This document shows, piece after piece, positions 37,453 through 46,898 of a stretch of DNA of 64,000 nt (positions are counted from its first letter, which is position 1; each line of letters starts with the position of its first letter). The notes under the pieces were generated by a model. It made no database searches. It was not told the origin of the DNA and saw only the letters and a list, made by a program, of their open reading frames with translations. Location of the stretch: NCBI GenBank assembly GCA_002717655.1, contig PBAY01000017.1, forward strand, positions 1-64,000, read 5' to 3'. The DNA is from Phycisphaerae bacterium (lineage in GTDB: Bacteria > Planctomycetota > Phycisphaerae > Phycisphaerales > SM1A02). Made by a program: the position numbers and the translations under genes.

Positions 37453-40400
37453 ATGATCACAGAAACGCTTTCCTCCTTGCCGAGCCCCATCGCAGCCCCA
37501 CTTGCGATGGCCACACCGGGAAATCCACAGCGCAAGGACATGCTCCGATTTGCGCTGGAGAACATCGTCAGCCTGATTGGCGCGATTACGGTAGGCGATC
37601 TTCTGGATCAGATCGCAAGTCTTGAAGAAGAAGCGGAAGACGGCAAGGAGGCCAAGGAGGGCGGATTACTTGCCCTCCTGAGCTCCGATGAATCCGAGGA
37701 GATTCTTGCTGATCTCCAACGGATCGGCATGGAACAGATGTCGCTGGGCAAGTGGGTCGCACTGCTGCGGACCATGGCTGCATTCAGCAAGAAACATGGA
37801 TTGAAGCCTGAGCTTCCGGATGCCCTCTCGGTCTATGACGACGCGAAGAAAGCAGTAGATGAACTGGTAACCCGGAGAAATCATGATGCACATGGGCCAA
37901 TGATTCCTCAGGACAAGCTGGATGACGAGCTCAACGATCGAAGCAAGCTCCTGAATGACATCCTGAAAAAGCTGAGCTTTCTTGACAACTGGCAGCTTTC
38001 ACAATTTGATCGTTTTGAAATCAACGGATCGGATCAATGCTATTTCGGCACGCAATACACCGGCGAAGAAGGTGCGACACCGGTTGAACTCAAGGACAGT
38101 GTCATTCCAATACCGGTAGGTGAACCCGTACTGATCAAGAAAGACGGCAAAAAACTCATTCGCCTGCTTCCACTGGCGATCGTCGCACCGATTGACGGAG
38201 AAGGAAACACCGAATTTTCGTTGTATTCCAAGGAGGTCAAGAAAAATTCAAATGAGCTGGGATTCCTGAGCGTCGCAGGTTCATCCACAGTCAACACCAT
38301 CATCTGGCTGGAAGAGCATGGGGTGGATCTTCCAGCTCGTCGACAGAGTTTCGAGAGACTTTTCAAATCAGCCGAGTCCATTACCCCCAGCGTTGAAGCC
38401 GCACTTGAACTGTCGACTCGAAATCTCAATGTCGGAGATGAAGCAGCAGAACTCACCATCACCGTGCGTAACCAGAAAGACAGTACCGATCTGGAATCCG
38501 TAACGGCTGTTGCCAATCTGCCTTCCACGCTCAAGTTCGTTGAGCACCAGGATTCCGGCACACTCCTCGATGAACGCCGCATGGAATTCGAATGGTCATC
38601 GATGGAAACGAATTCCGAACACACCGCAACATTCATGGTGGAAGCTGTGAGCCAGGGCGCCGAGAACATTCCCCCGGCAACAGTCTCATTCCATTACCGT
38701 GGCACTGAAACTTCTGAAAGTGTTGAAGACAATGTGGAAGCCACTGGGCCGGCGATTCAGGTACTCGACCCCAACTCCGAGGATGCACTGATACCAATCA
38801 TCAATGTTCATCGGACACTTCATCCTGCAGATGGACGGACTGAGATTGAGATCGGAGATCGGTTCGAGTTCGAAGTCAAGCTGGAAAACATCGGACTTGG
38901 CCGTGCTTCTGGAGTTGAAACCTACATCCTCATCCCTGATGGACTTCAAGTTCTCGATGGCCCTGAGCATGTGCTGGTCAACCTTGCCCCGGGGGAATCA
39001 AGAAAGATGCGGTGGTCGATACGAGCCAGAAGGCCAGGCGTCTATCAGGTACGCATCTGTGACGTGGTCTACAAGGACCTGTCAGGAAAGCGGAATGCAA
39101 CCGAATGCAGTGAGGAATATCGATTCCTCGTCAAAAGCAACAAACGAAGACAGTTCCGCTATGCGATCCGTGACGTCGTGAGCGATCTCCAGATCACTGA
39201 TGAGGAAGAATCACAAATCAACTCCATGAGAGACGGCCTCAAGGAGCAAATGCCGGATGACGCAGAACGCGAAGCCCTTCGTGCGGCAGCTGAAACAGAT
39301 GCGATCATCGAGATTGTCAGAGACTCCGTAAATGGGGTGGCTCGCGAAAAGGGAATTCGGGTGAAGGAACAGGTCTTCACCGAGACCAAGTGGCAGGCGA
39401 AGTACCACAAGGAACGGGGCCAACGAAGCGTCCTGTCCTTCGTCAACGGGGATATCCCCTTCTTTGCCATCGACTTCACCGAAAGTAGCGATGGCAAGCT
39501 GTTCTTCCATTCCCTCGACATCCCAGGAGGAGATCGCCCCCCCTTCCGACCCAAGGAAGAATCACTTGGTATCTATGCCACGAACAGAGTGGTCAACGGG
39601 ACACTCGATACGTGCTTGACGTGGGAAGACATGAGGCGTGACCACAAGACCAGCCTCCCTTTCCTCAAGGGTTGGATCGGTCGATGCCTCACCAGAATTG
39701 AGAAGCAGTTCAGGCCGTGGGAATCCGTCTCCTCGACGTTTGCCGCGGCGCTTGGAGGGCGAAGCGTCCATCGATGGCAACGATATGAAATGGTGGTACC
39801 GGACCAGACCAAGAACAACCTCTGCATTCAGGACATTGCCGATCCAAGCGGCGCCTATCGATGCTGCGGCTGGGTCTTTCAGGCCGAGAAGGACCCAAGT
39901 CGCTACACCCTCATTCTGAACATGAAGAGCGGTGCCCCGGGCATGTCCAAGGGAGGCGTGAAGTGGGTCAAGGCCCAGCAGTCAAAGGGACTCTGGCCGG
40001 AATTCAAGTTCTACAAGTCCTTGGCCAAGAAACCGGGCCATCCCGAGCCCGCCACTCGTGATTCATATTGGATCGGTTGTGAGATCGAATGGAAATCTTC
40101 TGATGATGACGAAGTCATCAAGACTGCCGCGAATCAATTGATCGACATTTGCAGAAGAGCATTTGCTGCGGATGCGGACAAGACCGAAACAGCCACTTAC
40201 GGCAAGGGCAAGACTGAGATTCCGATGCTCAGCAAATCCGAAAGCGGCGAGAGCTGGATGGACCAGAGAATGGAAGAGCTCTTTGATGCCAGAATCGGCC
40301 TGCGGATGGCATTTACCACTGCTGCCTTCATCAAAGGAAGCCTCGAGTTGTTCATGCTCAGCGACTCACCGGCAACAGGCGCACCAAGCACCTCTCTTGG

Positions 40401-40929
40401 CCGCATCAAGACCGGCGGAGGAAACGGCGAATTGTGGATGAACTGGTTCGAGGGAATGGATACTTCCTTGAACGTCGCCAATTCACTTGTCGTCGATGCT
40501 GGCACCTGGGGCAAACCGGAAAAAGTGCCTGATGCCATCCGCAAGGACAGCCTCCTTCGAATCAAGGAGGAGACGATCGACCAGGATCTGTTCAACAGCT
40601 GGATCGATGGCATCATCGCGGCTTCGAAATCCTCACGCATTCCAGCCTGGCCTTCATTCGCCATGGATGACATTCTTGCTCAGGTCAATGCAACTGAACC
40701 CAGGCTCTCAAGCCTGCTGAAGATGCTGGAAGCCGGGCCTCGAACCATCACCGATCTTCGCGAGGAAGCTGGCGAAGATGGCAAGAAACTCCTGCTGACG
40801 ATCAACAGGCTGACCGGCTGGACCAAGCGGTACAACAAACCCTCGCCGCTGGTCCCCTCCAACGAGCAAGCTGACGCCATTGAAATCAACCCTGCGTATC
40901 GCGACCTTCTGCTGACGAGCGCGTCATGA
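37453..40929 (+). CDS. Large protein with N-terminal HEPN-like domain and two DUF11/CARDB-like domains
   Basis: A 1158-residue protein. The ATG at 37453 has AGGGGA upstream and is preferred over an upstream in-frame ATG. The N-terminal helical domain (about 20-190) has R142-N-H-D-A-H147 in L-V-T-R-R-N-H-D-A-H-G-P, matching the R-x4-6-H motif of HEPN RNase-fold domains. Two beta-sandwich domains follow, near 318-430 and 455-560, with DUF11/CARDB-like wording (L-T-I-T-V-R-N; F-E-V-K-L-E-N-I-G-L-G-R-A-S-G-V). About 570-1080 is unrecognised, with a cluster of Trp. The end (about 1080-1158) looks like a winged-helix domain. Signal and TM segments are absent, so it is probably cytoplasmic. The stop overlaps the next start (ATGA), so it works with the membrane ATPase. 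Confidence 0.8.
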   Translation: MITETLSSLPSPIAAPLAMATPGNPQRKDMLRFALENIVSLIGAITVGDLLDQIASLEEEAEDGKEAKEGGLLALLSSDESEEILADLQRIGMEQMSLGKWVALLRTMAAFSKKHGLKPELPDALSVYDDAKKAVDELVTRRNHDAHGPMIPQDKLDDELNDRSKLLNDILKKLSFLDNWQLSQFDRFEINGSDQCYFGTQYTGEEGATPVELKDSVIPIPVGEPVLIKKDGKKLIRLLPLAIVAPIDGEGNTEFSLYSKEVKKNSNELGFLSVAGSSTVNTIIWLEEHGVDLPARRQSFERLFKSAESITPSVEAALELSTRNLNVGDEAAELTITVRNQKDSTDLESVTAVANLPSTLKFVEHQDSGTLLDERRMEFEWSSMETNSEHTATFMVEAVSQGAENIPPATVSFHYRGTETSESVEDNVEATGPAIQVLDPNSEDALIPIINVHRTLHPADGRTEIEIGDRFEFEVKLENIGLGRASGVETYILIPDGLQVLDGPEHVLVNLAPGESRKMRWSIRARRPGVYQVRICDVVYKDLSGKRNATECSEEYRFLVKSNKRRQFRYAIRDVVSDLQITDEEESQINSMRDGLKEQMPDDAEREALRAAAETDAIIEIVRDSVNGVAREKGIRVKEQVFTETKWQAKYHKERGQRSVLSFVNGDIPFFAIDFTESSDGKLFFHSLDIPGGDRPPFRPKEESLGIYATNRVVNGTLDTCLTWEDMRRDHKTSLPFLKGWIGRCLTRIEKQFRPWESVSSTFAAALGGRSVHRWQRYEMVVPDQTKNNLCIQDIADPSGAYRCCGWVFQAEKDPSRYTLILNMKSGAPGMSKGGVKWVKAQQSKGLWPEFKFYKSLAKKPGHPEPATRDSYWIGCEIEWKSSDDDEVIKTAANQLIDICRRAFAADADKTETATYGKGKTEIPMLSKSESGESWMDQRMEELFDARIGLRMAFTTAAFIKGSLELFMLSDSPATGAPSTSLGRIKTGGGNGELWMNWFEGMDTSLNVANSLVVDAGTWGKPEKVPDAIRKDSLLRIKEETIDQDLFNSWIDGIIAASKSSRIPAWPSFAMDDILAQVNATEPRLSSLLKMLEAGPRTITDLREEAGEDGKKLLLTINRLTGWTKRYNKPSPLVPSNEQADAIEINPAYRDLLLTSAS

Positions 40930-43900
40930 CTACTGATTTGAGAATCACGCCAATGTTCAAACTGCTGCCGATCCTGCTCATGAGCCTGCTGGCCTCTGCA
41001 GCAGTTGCACGGGCCGAAGCGGAGACCGCAACCGATTCAATTGAAACCACGACTGAAGAGACGATGGCCGACTATCTCAACCACGCCAACACCATGTACT
41101 GGGTGAGTCGAGCACGCCCCTGGAGTCTCACGGAAGTCAAGAGATCTCTTGAGTTCTATGATCTTGCAGAGCAGATGATCGAGCATGAACCACTGGAGAT
41201 TCAGGCTCAACTCAAACTCCAGATCGAAAAGGGAAGACAACAGGTTGAAACCATGTTGGACGAACGGTCCGAACAACTCGGATCGTGGTCACCCTATTAC
41301 GGCCTCCTGTTTGGGCAGGATGAGATCTATGAGTGGTATGACAATCCGGTTGAAATCGCGGCAGAACGAATCGCCTCTTCAATCCTCGATCCTTCTACTC
41401 GTCTACACATGGAGAATGATCAGCCTTACATGATCATCCAGACTGATCTGGGAGATCTGGAAGAAGAGCATGGCGAAGCCGCGCGTGATGTGATCCATGT
41501 CTACATCAACAACAACAAACCCTTCTACGCGATATCAGAGCGTGAGATCGCCGCAAATCTCAACAGCACCATGCTTGAGAAACTGCAGGCCAATCCTCCG
41601 GATCCAGACGCACTGAAGGAACTCGCAAGTAGTGTCAGCTCGGACGAAATGACGGTCGACAGTATCGGCATCATCACCATCACACACAATGATTCGGTGG
41701 AAGGCCTGTGTTATCTGGGTGGCTACTATCAGAAATGGCCCACTGGCGCCTCAACAGCTACGCGTGAATGGTACGTCGATGGCTTCGCAGAGGACGTAGG
41801 TTTCGTCGAAGCGGTGGTGTACCTGCTGCTTCTGCTGGGGCTGCTCTGGCAACCATTGATTGTCGGCACCCTGAGATCAGGATTCCTTGACAAGAAAGCA
41901 CTTGGCCACACCTCCAGACCACCGGTCTGGTCCATGACCGTTGCAGTCATCGGTGGATTCGCCTTCTCAGCCATGGCCAAGGCCGGGCTGTCGATGGCGA
42001 CTCCTGATCTGGAGATGCTCCACCCCACCTCGCTCTCGATCGCCTGGATTGCAGGCAGTTCCGTCATCTTGCTGGTGCTCCCGATTCTGCTGGTCTATGT
42101 GACCACGACGAGATTCAATTCCATCGCCACCAGACTCGGCAATGTTGACATGGTTGCCATTCTTCTTGCAGGAAGCTGGTATGGCGCTCAGATCAATCTG
42201 CTCCTGCACGCCGCACCGATCGAAGGCCTGGGGCCGGCACTGGCCATGCTCAGCTTACCAGCACTGCTTGGCAGCGTCACGCTTGTAGGAGTGGCACACT
42301 CTTACTGCCTCTGGAATCGCAGTGGAAGCCATTGGGATGCAGCTGCCACCACGGCTGGCATTCTGGCACTCACTGCGGCGGCAATCATCGAAGTGCGTGG
42401 CACCTGGCCTGCTTCGATTCTTGCCGGATGCCTCCCACCAGCAACCTACCTCCTCGTGATTCTGCTCAAGACAGCCTGGAATCTTCAACGCCAATCAGAA
42501 GATCCAACTGAACTTCAGCACAACAAAGGCGATCTCCTGCGTAATCCACCCTTCATCGATACAACTGCCTCAACAGAGCTTTTCAATTCACTTCTGGAAG
42601 ATCTGCTGGGTGATGCTGCCAGCGATGACGCCATCGAAATAGCCTGGCTTGAAGGCGATCGAGGCTGCGGAAAAACCCGTATTGCCAAGGAACTGGCCGA
42701 ACGAATCACGCAGGAAGTTGCGAGCAGGAATCTGGCTGACGAAACCATCATTCTCTTCGGGGACTGCAACGAACCAGGTGATCCTGAAGCAGATGTCCCT
42801 TATGAACCTCTCCGACAAGCATTCAGCCAGCTCATGGGCGTGGAACGATTTGGAAATCCCGCGGAGAATGCTCGAAAGATGCAGGAAGGCCTCTCGAAGG
42901 TTGCTTCAAATGCCTCGGTAGCGGGATCCGCGATTTCAGTCGCGCTTGACCTTGCTGGGAGCGATGATGAGAGCTTTACCTCAGCGAACGAAGGCATGAT
43001 CGCTGATGAAATGACTGAAATCCTTGGCAACACCGTCAAACCTGACGGGGAACATCCGGGAGGCAAGCGAGTTGTGCTGATCATCGATGACATCCAATGG
43101 ATCGATGATGACTCAAACAACCTGTTGAATATTCTGCTGGAGCGACTTGTAGAACAATTCGTTTCAGGTGACAAGAACATGCAGAACAGAGTCTGTCTGC
43201 TGATCACGAGTCGAACAGACATTCCGAAGGACAACAATGAAACGGACAAATCCGAGGAATGCCTCGAAAAGCTTGAGGAACTGCAGAATCGTGGAGTCGC
43301 CAATCTGATTCGACCCGAGCCGATCCATTCGATACTTGGCTCGGATGAGAACTCGCTTGAATGGCGAGATGGGCTTCTGGAAAAACTACGATGTATGGAA
43401 CGCGCTCGCCGCGCCATCACGAGCGAATTGGAACTCAAGGGCCTCGAACTGCCCTTGCATCGACTGGAGTTCATCAAGATCGCCCTTGAGCAACATGCGC
43501 TGAAGACGATTGATGGACGCATTGACCTTGATTCAACCGTTCCGCTTCATGAGATCTCAGCAGGCAAAGAGTTCAAGGACATGGTGGCGAATGAACTCAA
43601 AGGCCTTGACCGAAGATTGCTCGACATACTGCAGTGCTGTGCTGTCATCGGCCGCTCCTTCCATGTTTCACTGGTCGCAGAGATCTTCGAGATCGACATC
43701 ATCGAATTACTTTCGCTTCTCAAGGAAGCCGAGGAACGAGAGATTATCTTCGATCAGATTGAAACCGATGGCATCTACGAATTCCGTGACAAGCGGATTG
43801 CCGGCGCCTTCAGATCCGAACCTCGCGAAGACCCCACCGAAGTCCATCAGATGGTCAGGGAATACCATCGACGATTCGTCGCCATTCGAGCCCGCGAGCT

Positions 43901-45134
43901 CGATGCAAAGTATTCGGATGAAACATTGATCCCATTCAATGACGTCCTGGCCATCGCAACCCATGCGGCCATGGTTGCCGAAAACATGCCGATGGAAACC
44001 ATTCGCTGGTCCCGTCTCGCTTGCGCCAAATGCAGGCAACGCCGCCTCTATGGCCGTGCAATCCGTGAGCTTCAGCCTGCACTCAATCTGATCAAGGGCC
44101 GACGTGATCTGGCGATCCCCAGTGCAGACAGAATCGATCTTTTCCTCATCCATGCTGAACTTCTACTCAAGGCTGAACAAGAGCAGGAAATCGCTCTGGA
44201 TTCAATTGAGCGTGCTGAAACACTTTTGAATGAAACGGTTGATCCTGATGAACAGGCACGCCATAAAGCCACGCTCCTCAGAGGACTCTCGCTCTATCAA
44301 ATGCGCAAGTTCTCAGAGGCCGATGCTGTCGTTCAGAAACTGTTGGACGCCCCTTCCCCACCACTCTGGATGAAAGCCAGAGCTCGCTTCATCAAGGCAC
44401 TCTGCATGGATCCAAGCTCCCAGGCAGCCGAAAAACATGAAACGCTTGAGCAATTGTTCAAGGACACCTCCGCCGCAATTGATCAAAACGAGGACCCGAA
44501 CATCAGGCACCAACTGATTCTGCTGCAGAGTGAGATCTGCAATTCACTTGGCCAATCGAGACTGAATCACGCCAAGGACACACAAGGCGCCGAGGACATC
44601 TTGAAACTGGGACTCGAATTGAACCGAAGCCCACAAGTCTCTGATCGCAAAGGCGAAGCCATTGGCCATAGTCGACTGGGAGATGTCTACGTACATAAAG
44701 GGATGATTGATGAGGCTCGCGAATCCTATGGCCTGAATCTTTCCATCTCACGTGAAACGGGCGACCTGAGCGGCATCATCATCATGACCAGCAAACTTGG
44801 ACAATTTGCACTGGATGAGGCCGACTCGCAAACTGATGGGAATCGCACCGCTTTGATCAATGAAGGAAGACGTTGCTACGAGGAGAGTGCCCTTGTGGCA
44901 ATCAAGAACAAACGAACCTTCTCACTGGGATTCGCGATCAAGGGATTGATCCGCGTCGAAGCCATCGAAGGAACCTCCGGAGCGATGCTCATTCAGACCA
45001 TCGAAGAAGCAATTGCAGCAGATTCCATGGATACAGATCTCGCAGATACAACCCTCGCCGCAATCGAAGAATACGACCTTCCCGAAGCATCCAGAGATCA
45101 GATCAGGATGCTCCTGAAACCCTTTAGTGACTGA
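40926..45134 (+). CDS. Membrane AAA/STAND-like ATPase with TPR-like C-terminus
   Basis: A 1402-residue protein whose ATG overlaps the preceding stop (ATGA). Residues 11-32 look like a signal peptide (A-V-A-R-A-E). Residues about 33-290 form an extracytoplasmic domain without a recognised family. Residues about 294-517 hold around six hydrophobic helices. A cytoplasmic NTPase follows: Walker A G-D-R-G-C-G-K-T at 577-584 and Walker B L-I-I-D-D-I-Q-W near 718-725, resembling AAA_16/ORC-type and STAND ATPases. The C-terminal part, from about 1000, is alpha-helical with TPR-like periodicity (G-R-A-I-R-E-L-Q-P-A-L-N-L). STAND proteins usually sense a signal and then oligomerise and activate an effector. 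A periplasmic sensor plus cytoplasmic ATPase is the simplest reading, but unproven. Confidence 0.85.
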   Translation: MTTDLRITPMFKLLPILLMSLLASAAVARAEAETATDSIETTTEETMADYLNHANTMYWVSRARPWSLTEVKRSLEFYDLAEQMIEHEPLEIQAQLKLQIEKGRQQVETMLDERSEQLGSWSPYYGLLFGQDEIYEWYDNPVEIAAERIASSILDPSTRLHMENDQPYMIIQTDLGDLEEEHGEAARDVIHVYINNNKPFYAISEREIAANLNSTMLEKLQANPPDPDALKELASSVSSDEMTVDSIGIITITHNDSVEGLCYLGGYYQKWPTGASTATREWYVDGFAEDVGFVEAVVYLLLLLGLLWQPLIVGTLRSGFLDKKALGHTSRPPVWSMTVAVIGGFAFSAMAKAGLSMATPDLEMLHPTSLSIAWIAGSSVILLVLPILLVYVTTTRFNSIATRLGNVDMVAILLAGSWYGAQINLLLHAAPIEGLGPALAMLSLPALLGSVTLVGVAHSYCLWNRSGSHWDAAATTAGILALTAAAIIEVRGTWPASILAGCLPPATYLLVILLKTAWNLQRQSEDPTELQHNKGDLLRNPPFIDTTASTELFNSLLEDLLGDAASDDAIEIAWLEGDRGCGKTRIAKELAERITQEVASRNLADETIILFGDCNEPGDPEADVPYEPLRQAFSQLMGVERFGNPAENARKMQEGLSKVASNASVAGSAISVALDLAGSDDESFTSANEGMIADEMTEILGNTVKPDGEHPGGKRVVLIIDDIQWIDDDSNNLLNILLERLVEQFVSGDKNMQNRVCLLITSRTDIPKDNNETDKSEECLEKLEELQNRGVANLIRPEPIHSILGSDENSLEWRDGLLEKLRCMERARRAITSELELKGLELPLHRLEFIKIALEQHALKTIDGRIDLDSTVPLHEISAGKEFKDMVANELKGLDRRLLDILQCCAVIGRSFHVSLVAEIFEIDIIELLSLLKEAEEREIIFDQIETDGIYEFRDKRIAGAFRSEPREDPTEVHQMVREYHRRFVAIRARELDAKYSDETLIPFNDVLAIATHAAMVAENMPMETIRWSRLACAKCRQRRLYGRAIRELQPALNLIKGRRDLAIPSADRIDLFLIHAELLLKAEQEQEIALDSIERAETLLNETVDPDEQARHKATLLRGLSLYQMRKFSEADAVVQKLLDAPSPPLWMKARARFIKALCMDPSSQAAEKHETLEQLFKDTSAAIDQNEDPNIRHQLILLQSEICNSLGQSRLNHAKDTQGAEDILKLGLELNRSPQVSDRKGEAIGHSRLGDVYVHKGMIDEARESYGLNLSISRETGDLSGIIIMTSKLGQFALDEADSQTDGNRTALINEGRRCYEESALVAIKNKRTFSLGFAIKGLIRVEAIEGTSGAMLIQTIEEAIAADSMDTDLADTTLAAIEEYDLPEASRDQIRMLLKPFSD

Positions 45135-45195
45135 AGAGATACCATCGAACGACAGCTGACTTCAGCTGAAGAAGAGAAACGAAGAGAGGAACCTC

Positions 45196-45924
45196 ATGAA
45201 AATCAATTCATTCACGATGACCAAGCCTGACTCGGACAATGAAATGTGCTCCGAGATCGAATGCGAGCTCACCAATGAAGGTCAGGAAGACATTCGCCTT
45301 GTCAAGATGGATACGATTCTGACCAATGCCGATGGCGTTGGCGTAGCCGTCAGCATTGATGATGAAGAGGAAATCCGCATCCGCCCCGGCGACACTGAGA
45401 CCTTTTCCCCGGCCTCTTCGTGGGTCAAGACCGAAATCGCAGGAACTGATGACCCTTCTGCCATCAAAGCTGAAGTCTATGCCTCCTTCTTTCGACGTGA
45501 GTTCATCCAACTCGGAGAGATGGACTGCCCCGCGGATCATCAAACACCCGTGACGATGACGGCCGATGCCCCCATCGGTGGAGTCAACCAGAGTCTCGTC
45601 GTGATGGCATCACGGACAGAGCCGGATGAAGATGATGAATCCTCAGTTGAAATTCGATGCATGATTCGCAATACCACCGACATGCATCTTGAGAAAGTCA
45701 GCCTCAAGGCAGAACTGGTTGATGATGAGGGCGCTGACATTGATGAGTGTGAAAGCGCTCAACAGGTAAGAATCGGAGGGATCAACTGCCTTGACCCTTC
45801 CATCTGGCATCAATCCACCAGTGCCTTGAAGAACGCCAAGATCAAGCTGTCGCTGGCAGTCTTCACGCCTGTAGATCATGTCATGGTCACGGCCATGGGA
45901 ACACAGGCTGATGAGGAGGACTAG
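45196..45924 (+). CDS. Duplicated beta-rich protein, third gene of the ATPase operon
   Basis: A 242-residue acidic protein with no signal peptide. It appears to contain two related halves, residues 1-112 and about 126-236, each opening with a strand-rich stretch (S-E-I-E-C-E-L-T-N-E and E-I-R-C-M-I-R-N-T), then an L-x-K/V-V-x-L-K-type segment, then I-R-P-G or V-R-I-G followed by D-P-S/F-S-P and ending near A/S-L-A-V-F. This suggests an Ig-like or immunoglobulin-type beta-sandwich duplication. GAGAGGAACC lies before the ATG, and the gene follows the ATPase stop by 61 bases on the same strand. Function unknown; likely a partner of the two large proteins. Confidence 0.68.
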   Translation: MKINSFTMTKPDSDNEMCSEIECELTNEGQEDIRLVKMDTILTNADGVGVAVSIDDEEEIRIRPGDTETFSPASSWVKTEIAGTDDPSAIKAEVYASFFRREFIQLGEMDCPADHQTPVTMTADAPIGGVNQSLVVMASRTEPDEDDESSVEIRCMIRNTTDMHLEKVSLKAELVDDEGADIDECESAQQVRIGGINCLDPSIWHQSTSALKNAKIKLSLAVFTPVDHVMVTAMGTQADEED

Positions 45925-46042
45925 GCTCAGCAGCCCTCGTTCAGGCTTTTCGGCACCCTCTGTGGGCCAGCTATCAGCCCTGAGGGCCTTGAAAAGGCTG
46001 ATTTCAGCTACCTCGAAAGTGAATAAATCGGCTTTTTCAGTA

Positions 46043-46070
46043 TTGAAATGCCCAATTCACCTCATACTAT
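46043..46070 (+). promoter_or_regulatory. Sigma70-like promoter for the PEP-CTERM gene
   Basis: TTGAAA, 16 bases, TACTAT: a close match to -35/-10 hexamers, 61 bases before the ATG at 46131. The region between the operon end at 45924 and this element holds no gene. Confidence 0.4.
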
Positions 46071-46130
46071 GGGGTCAGGCTTCTTGGGAGAGAAGCTTGG
46101 CCTACGGGCCTGAAGAGGAGAAAGAGAACC

Positions 46131-46781
46131 ATGCGTCTATTCACCGCAGCAAGTCTGCTCATTGCCGTACCGGCCATGGCATCGACTTATACCGATCCAA
46201 CCGGCGACATCGCCACTGGCAATCCAAATCTGGATATTGCGTCAGTCAATGTCAGCCATACCGCAACTGATATCTCAATCTCACTTGAGGTTGCAGACCT
46301 TGATGCGGATTGGGGCAAGTACGCCATCTTCTTTGATTTCAAGTTCGGTGGCTCCGGCGACAATGACAACCCTTGGGCCCGTGACATCGGTGGCCTTGAA
46401 GGCATGGACATGTTCGTCGGCTCATGGCTTAATGATGGCGGTGGCTTTGAAGAGTACTACTACACCCTAGGCGGCTGGCAGGCAACACCACTTGGTGTAA
46501 GCATGTCCATCGACTGGGACAACAGCACCATCAACTGGACCATTGCTGGCTTCGCAGCCCAACTTACAGCCTTCGGTGCCGACACCTTCGGTTTCGAAAT
46601 CGCAACCACCGGCGGCAACCCAGGCGATCCTGCCATCGACCTTCTTGGTGGCGAAGACACACAGCCTGGTTGGGGTAACGGTTCCACCTCGACCGACCTG
46701 TCCTACTACACCATCCCAGCTCCAGGTGCTCTGGCACTTCTGGGACTCGCAGGATTGACCAGCCGACGTCGTCGTCGCTGA
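46131..46781 (+). CDS. PEP-CTERM exosortase-sorted secreted protein
   Basis: A 216-residue exported protein. GAGGAG precedes the ATG; residues 1-17 are the signal peptide. The body is beta-rich and acidic (D-L-D-A-D-W-G-K-Y-A-I-F-F-D-F). The C-terminus is a PEP-CTERM-type signal: I-P-A-P-G-A-L-A-L-L-G-L-A-G-L followed by S-R-R-R-R-R. Such proteins are exported, processed by an exosortase and anchored to or released from the surface. No exosortase gene is in view. The first two thirds resemble the many PEP-CTERM proteins of unknown role. Confidence 0.88.
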   Translation: MRLFTAASLLIAVPAMASTYTDPTGDIATGNPNLDIASVNVSHTATDISISLEVADLDADWGKYAIFFDFKFGGSGDNDNPWARDIGGLEGMDMFVGSWLNDGGGFEEYYYTLGGWQATPLGVSMSIDWDNSTINWTIAGFAAQLTAFGADTFGFEIATTGGNPGDPAIDLLGGEDTQPGWGNGSTSTDLSYYTIPAPGALALLGLAGLTSRRRRR

Positions 46782-46808
46782 ATCCTCAACTCCTCAGTAT
46801 TGAACTTC

Positions 46809-46838
46809 AAACGGCCCCTGCTCCGGCAGGGGCCGTTT
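46809..46838. terminator. Rho-independent terminator
   Basis: A perfect 13-bp stem (AAACGGCCCCTGC with GCAGGGGCCGTTT) and a TCCG loop, 27 bases after the PEP-CTERM stop. The stem ends in GTTT, giving a short U-run. Confidence 0.85.
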
Positions 46839-46898
46839 CCTTATCCACCGCGAATCAGCGGATCCACCCTGCCTGCGGCTTCTCATTAGAATCCGGGC

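Noticed and set aside
42800-43522. 240-residue minus-strand frame inside the STAND-like ATPase gene
   Set aside because: It is opposite the conserved Walker B region and is Ser/Arg-rich as antisense frames are here.
35717-45924. Prophage or mobile island for the HEPN/STAND locus
   Set aside because: No integrase, transposase, tRNA or direct-repeat boundary was seen, and base composition does not change visibly.
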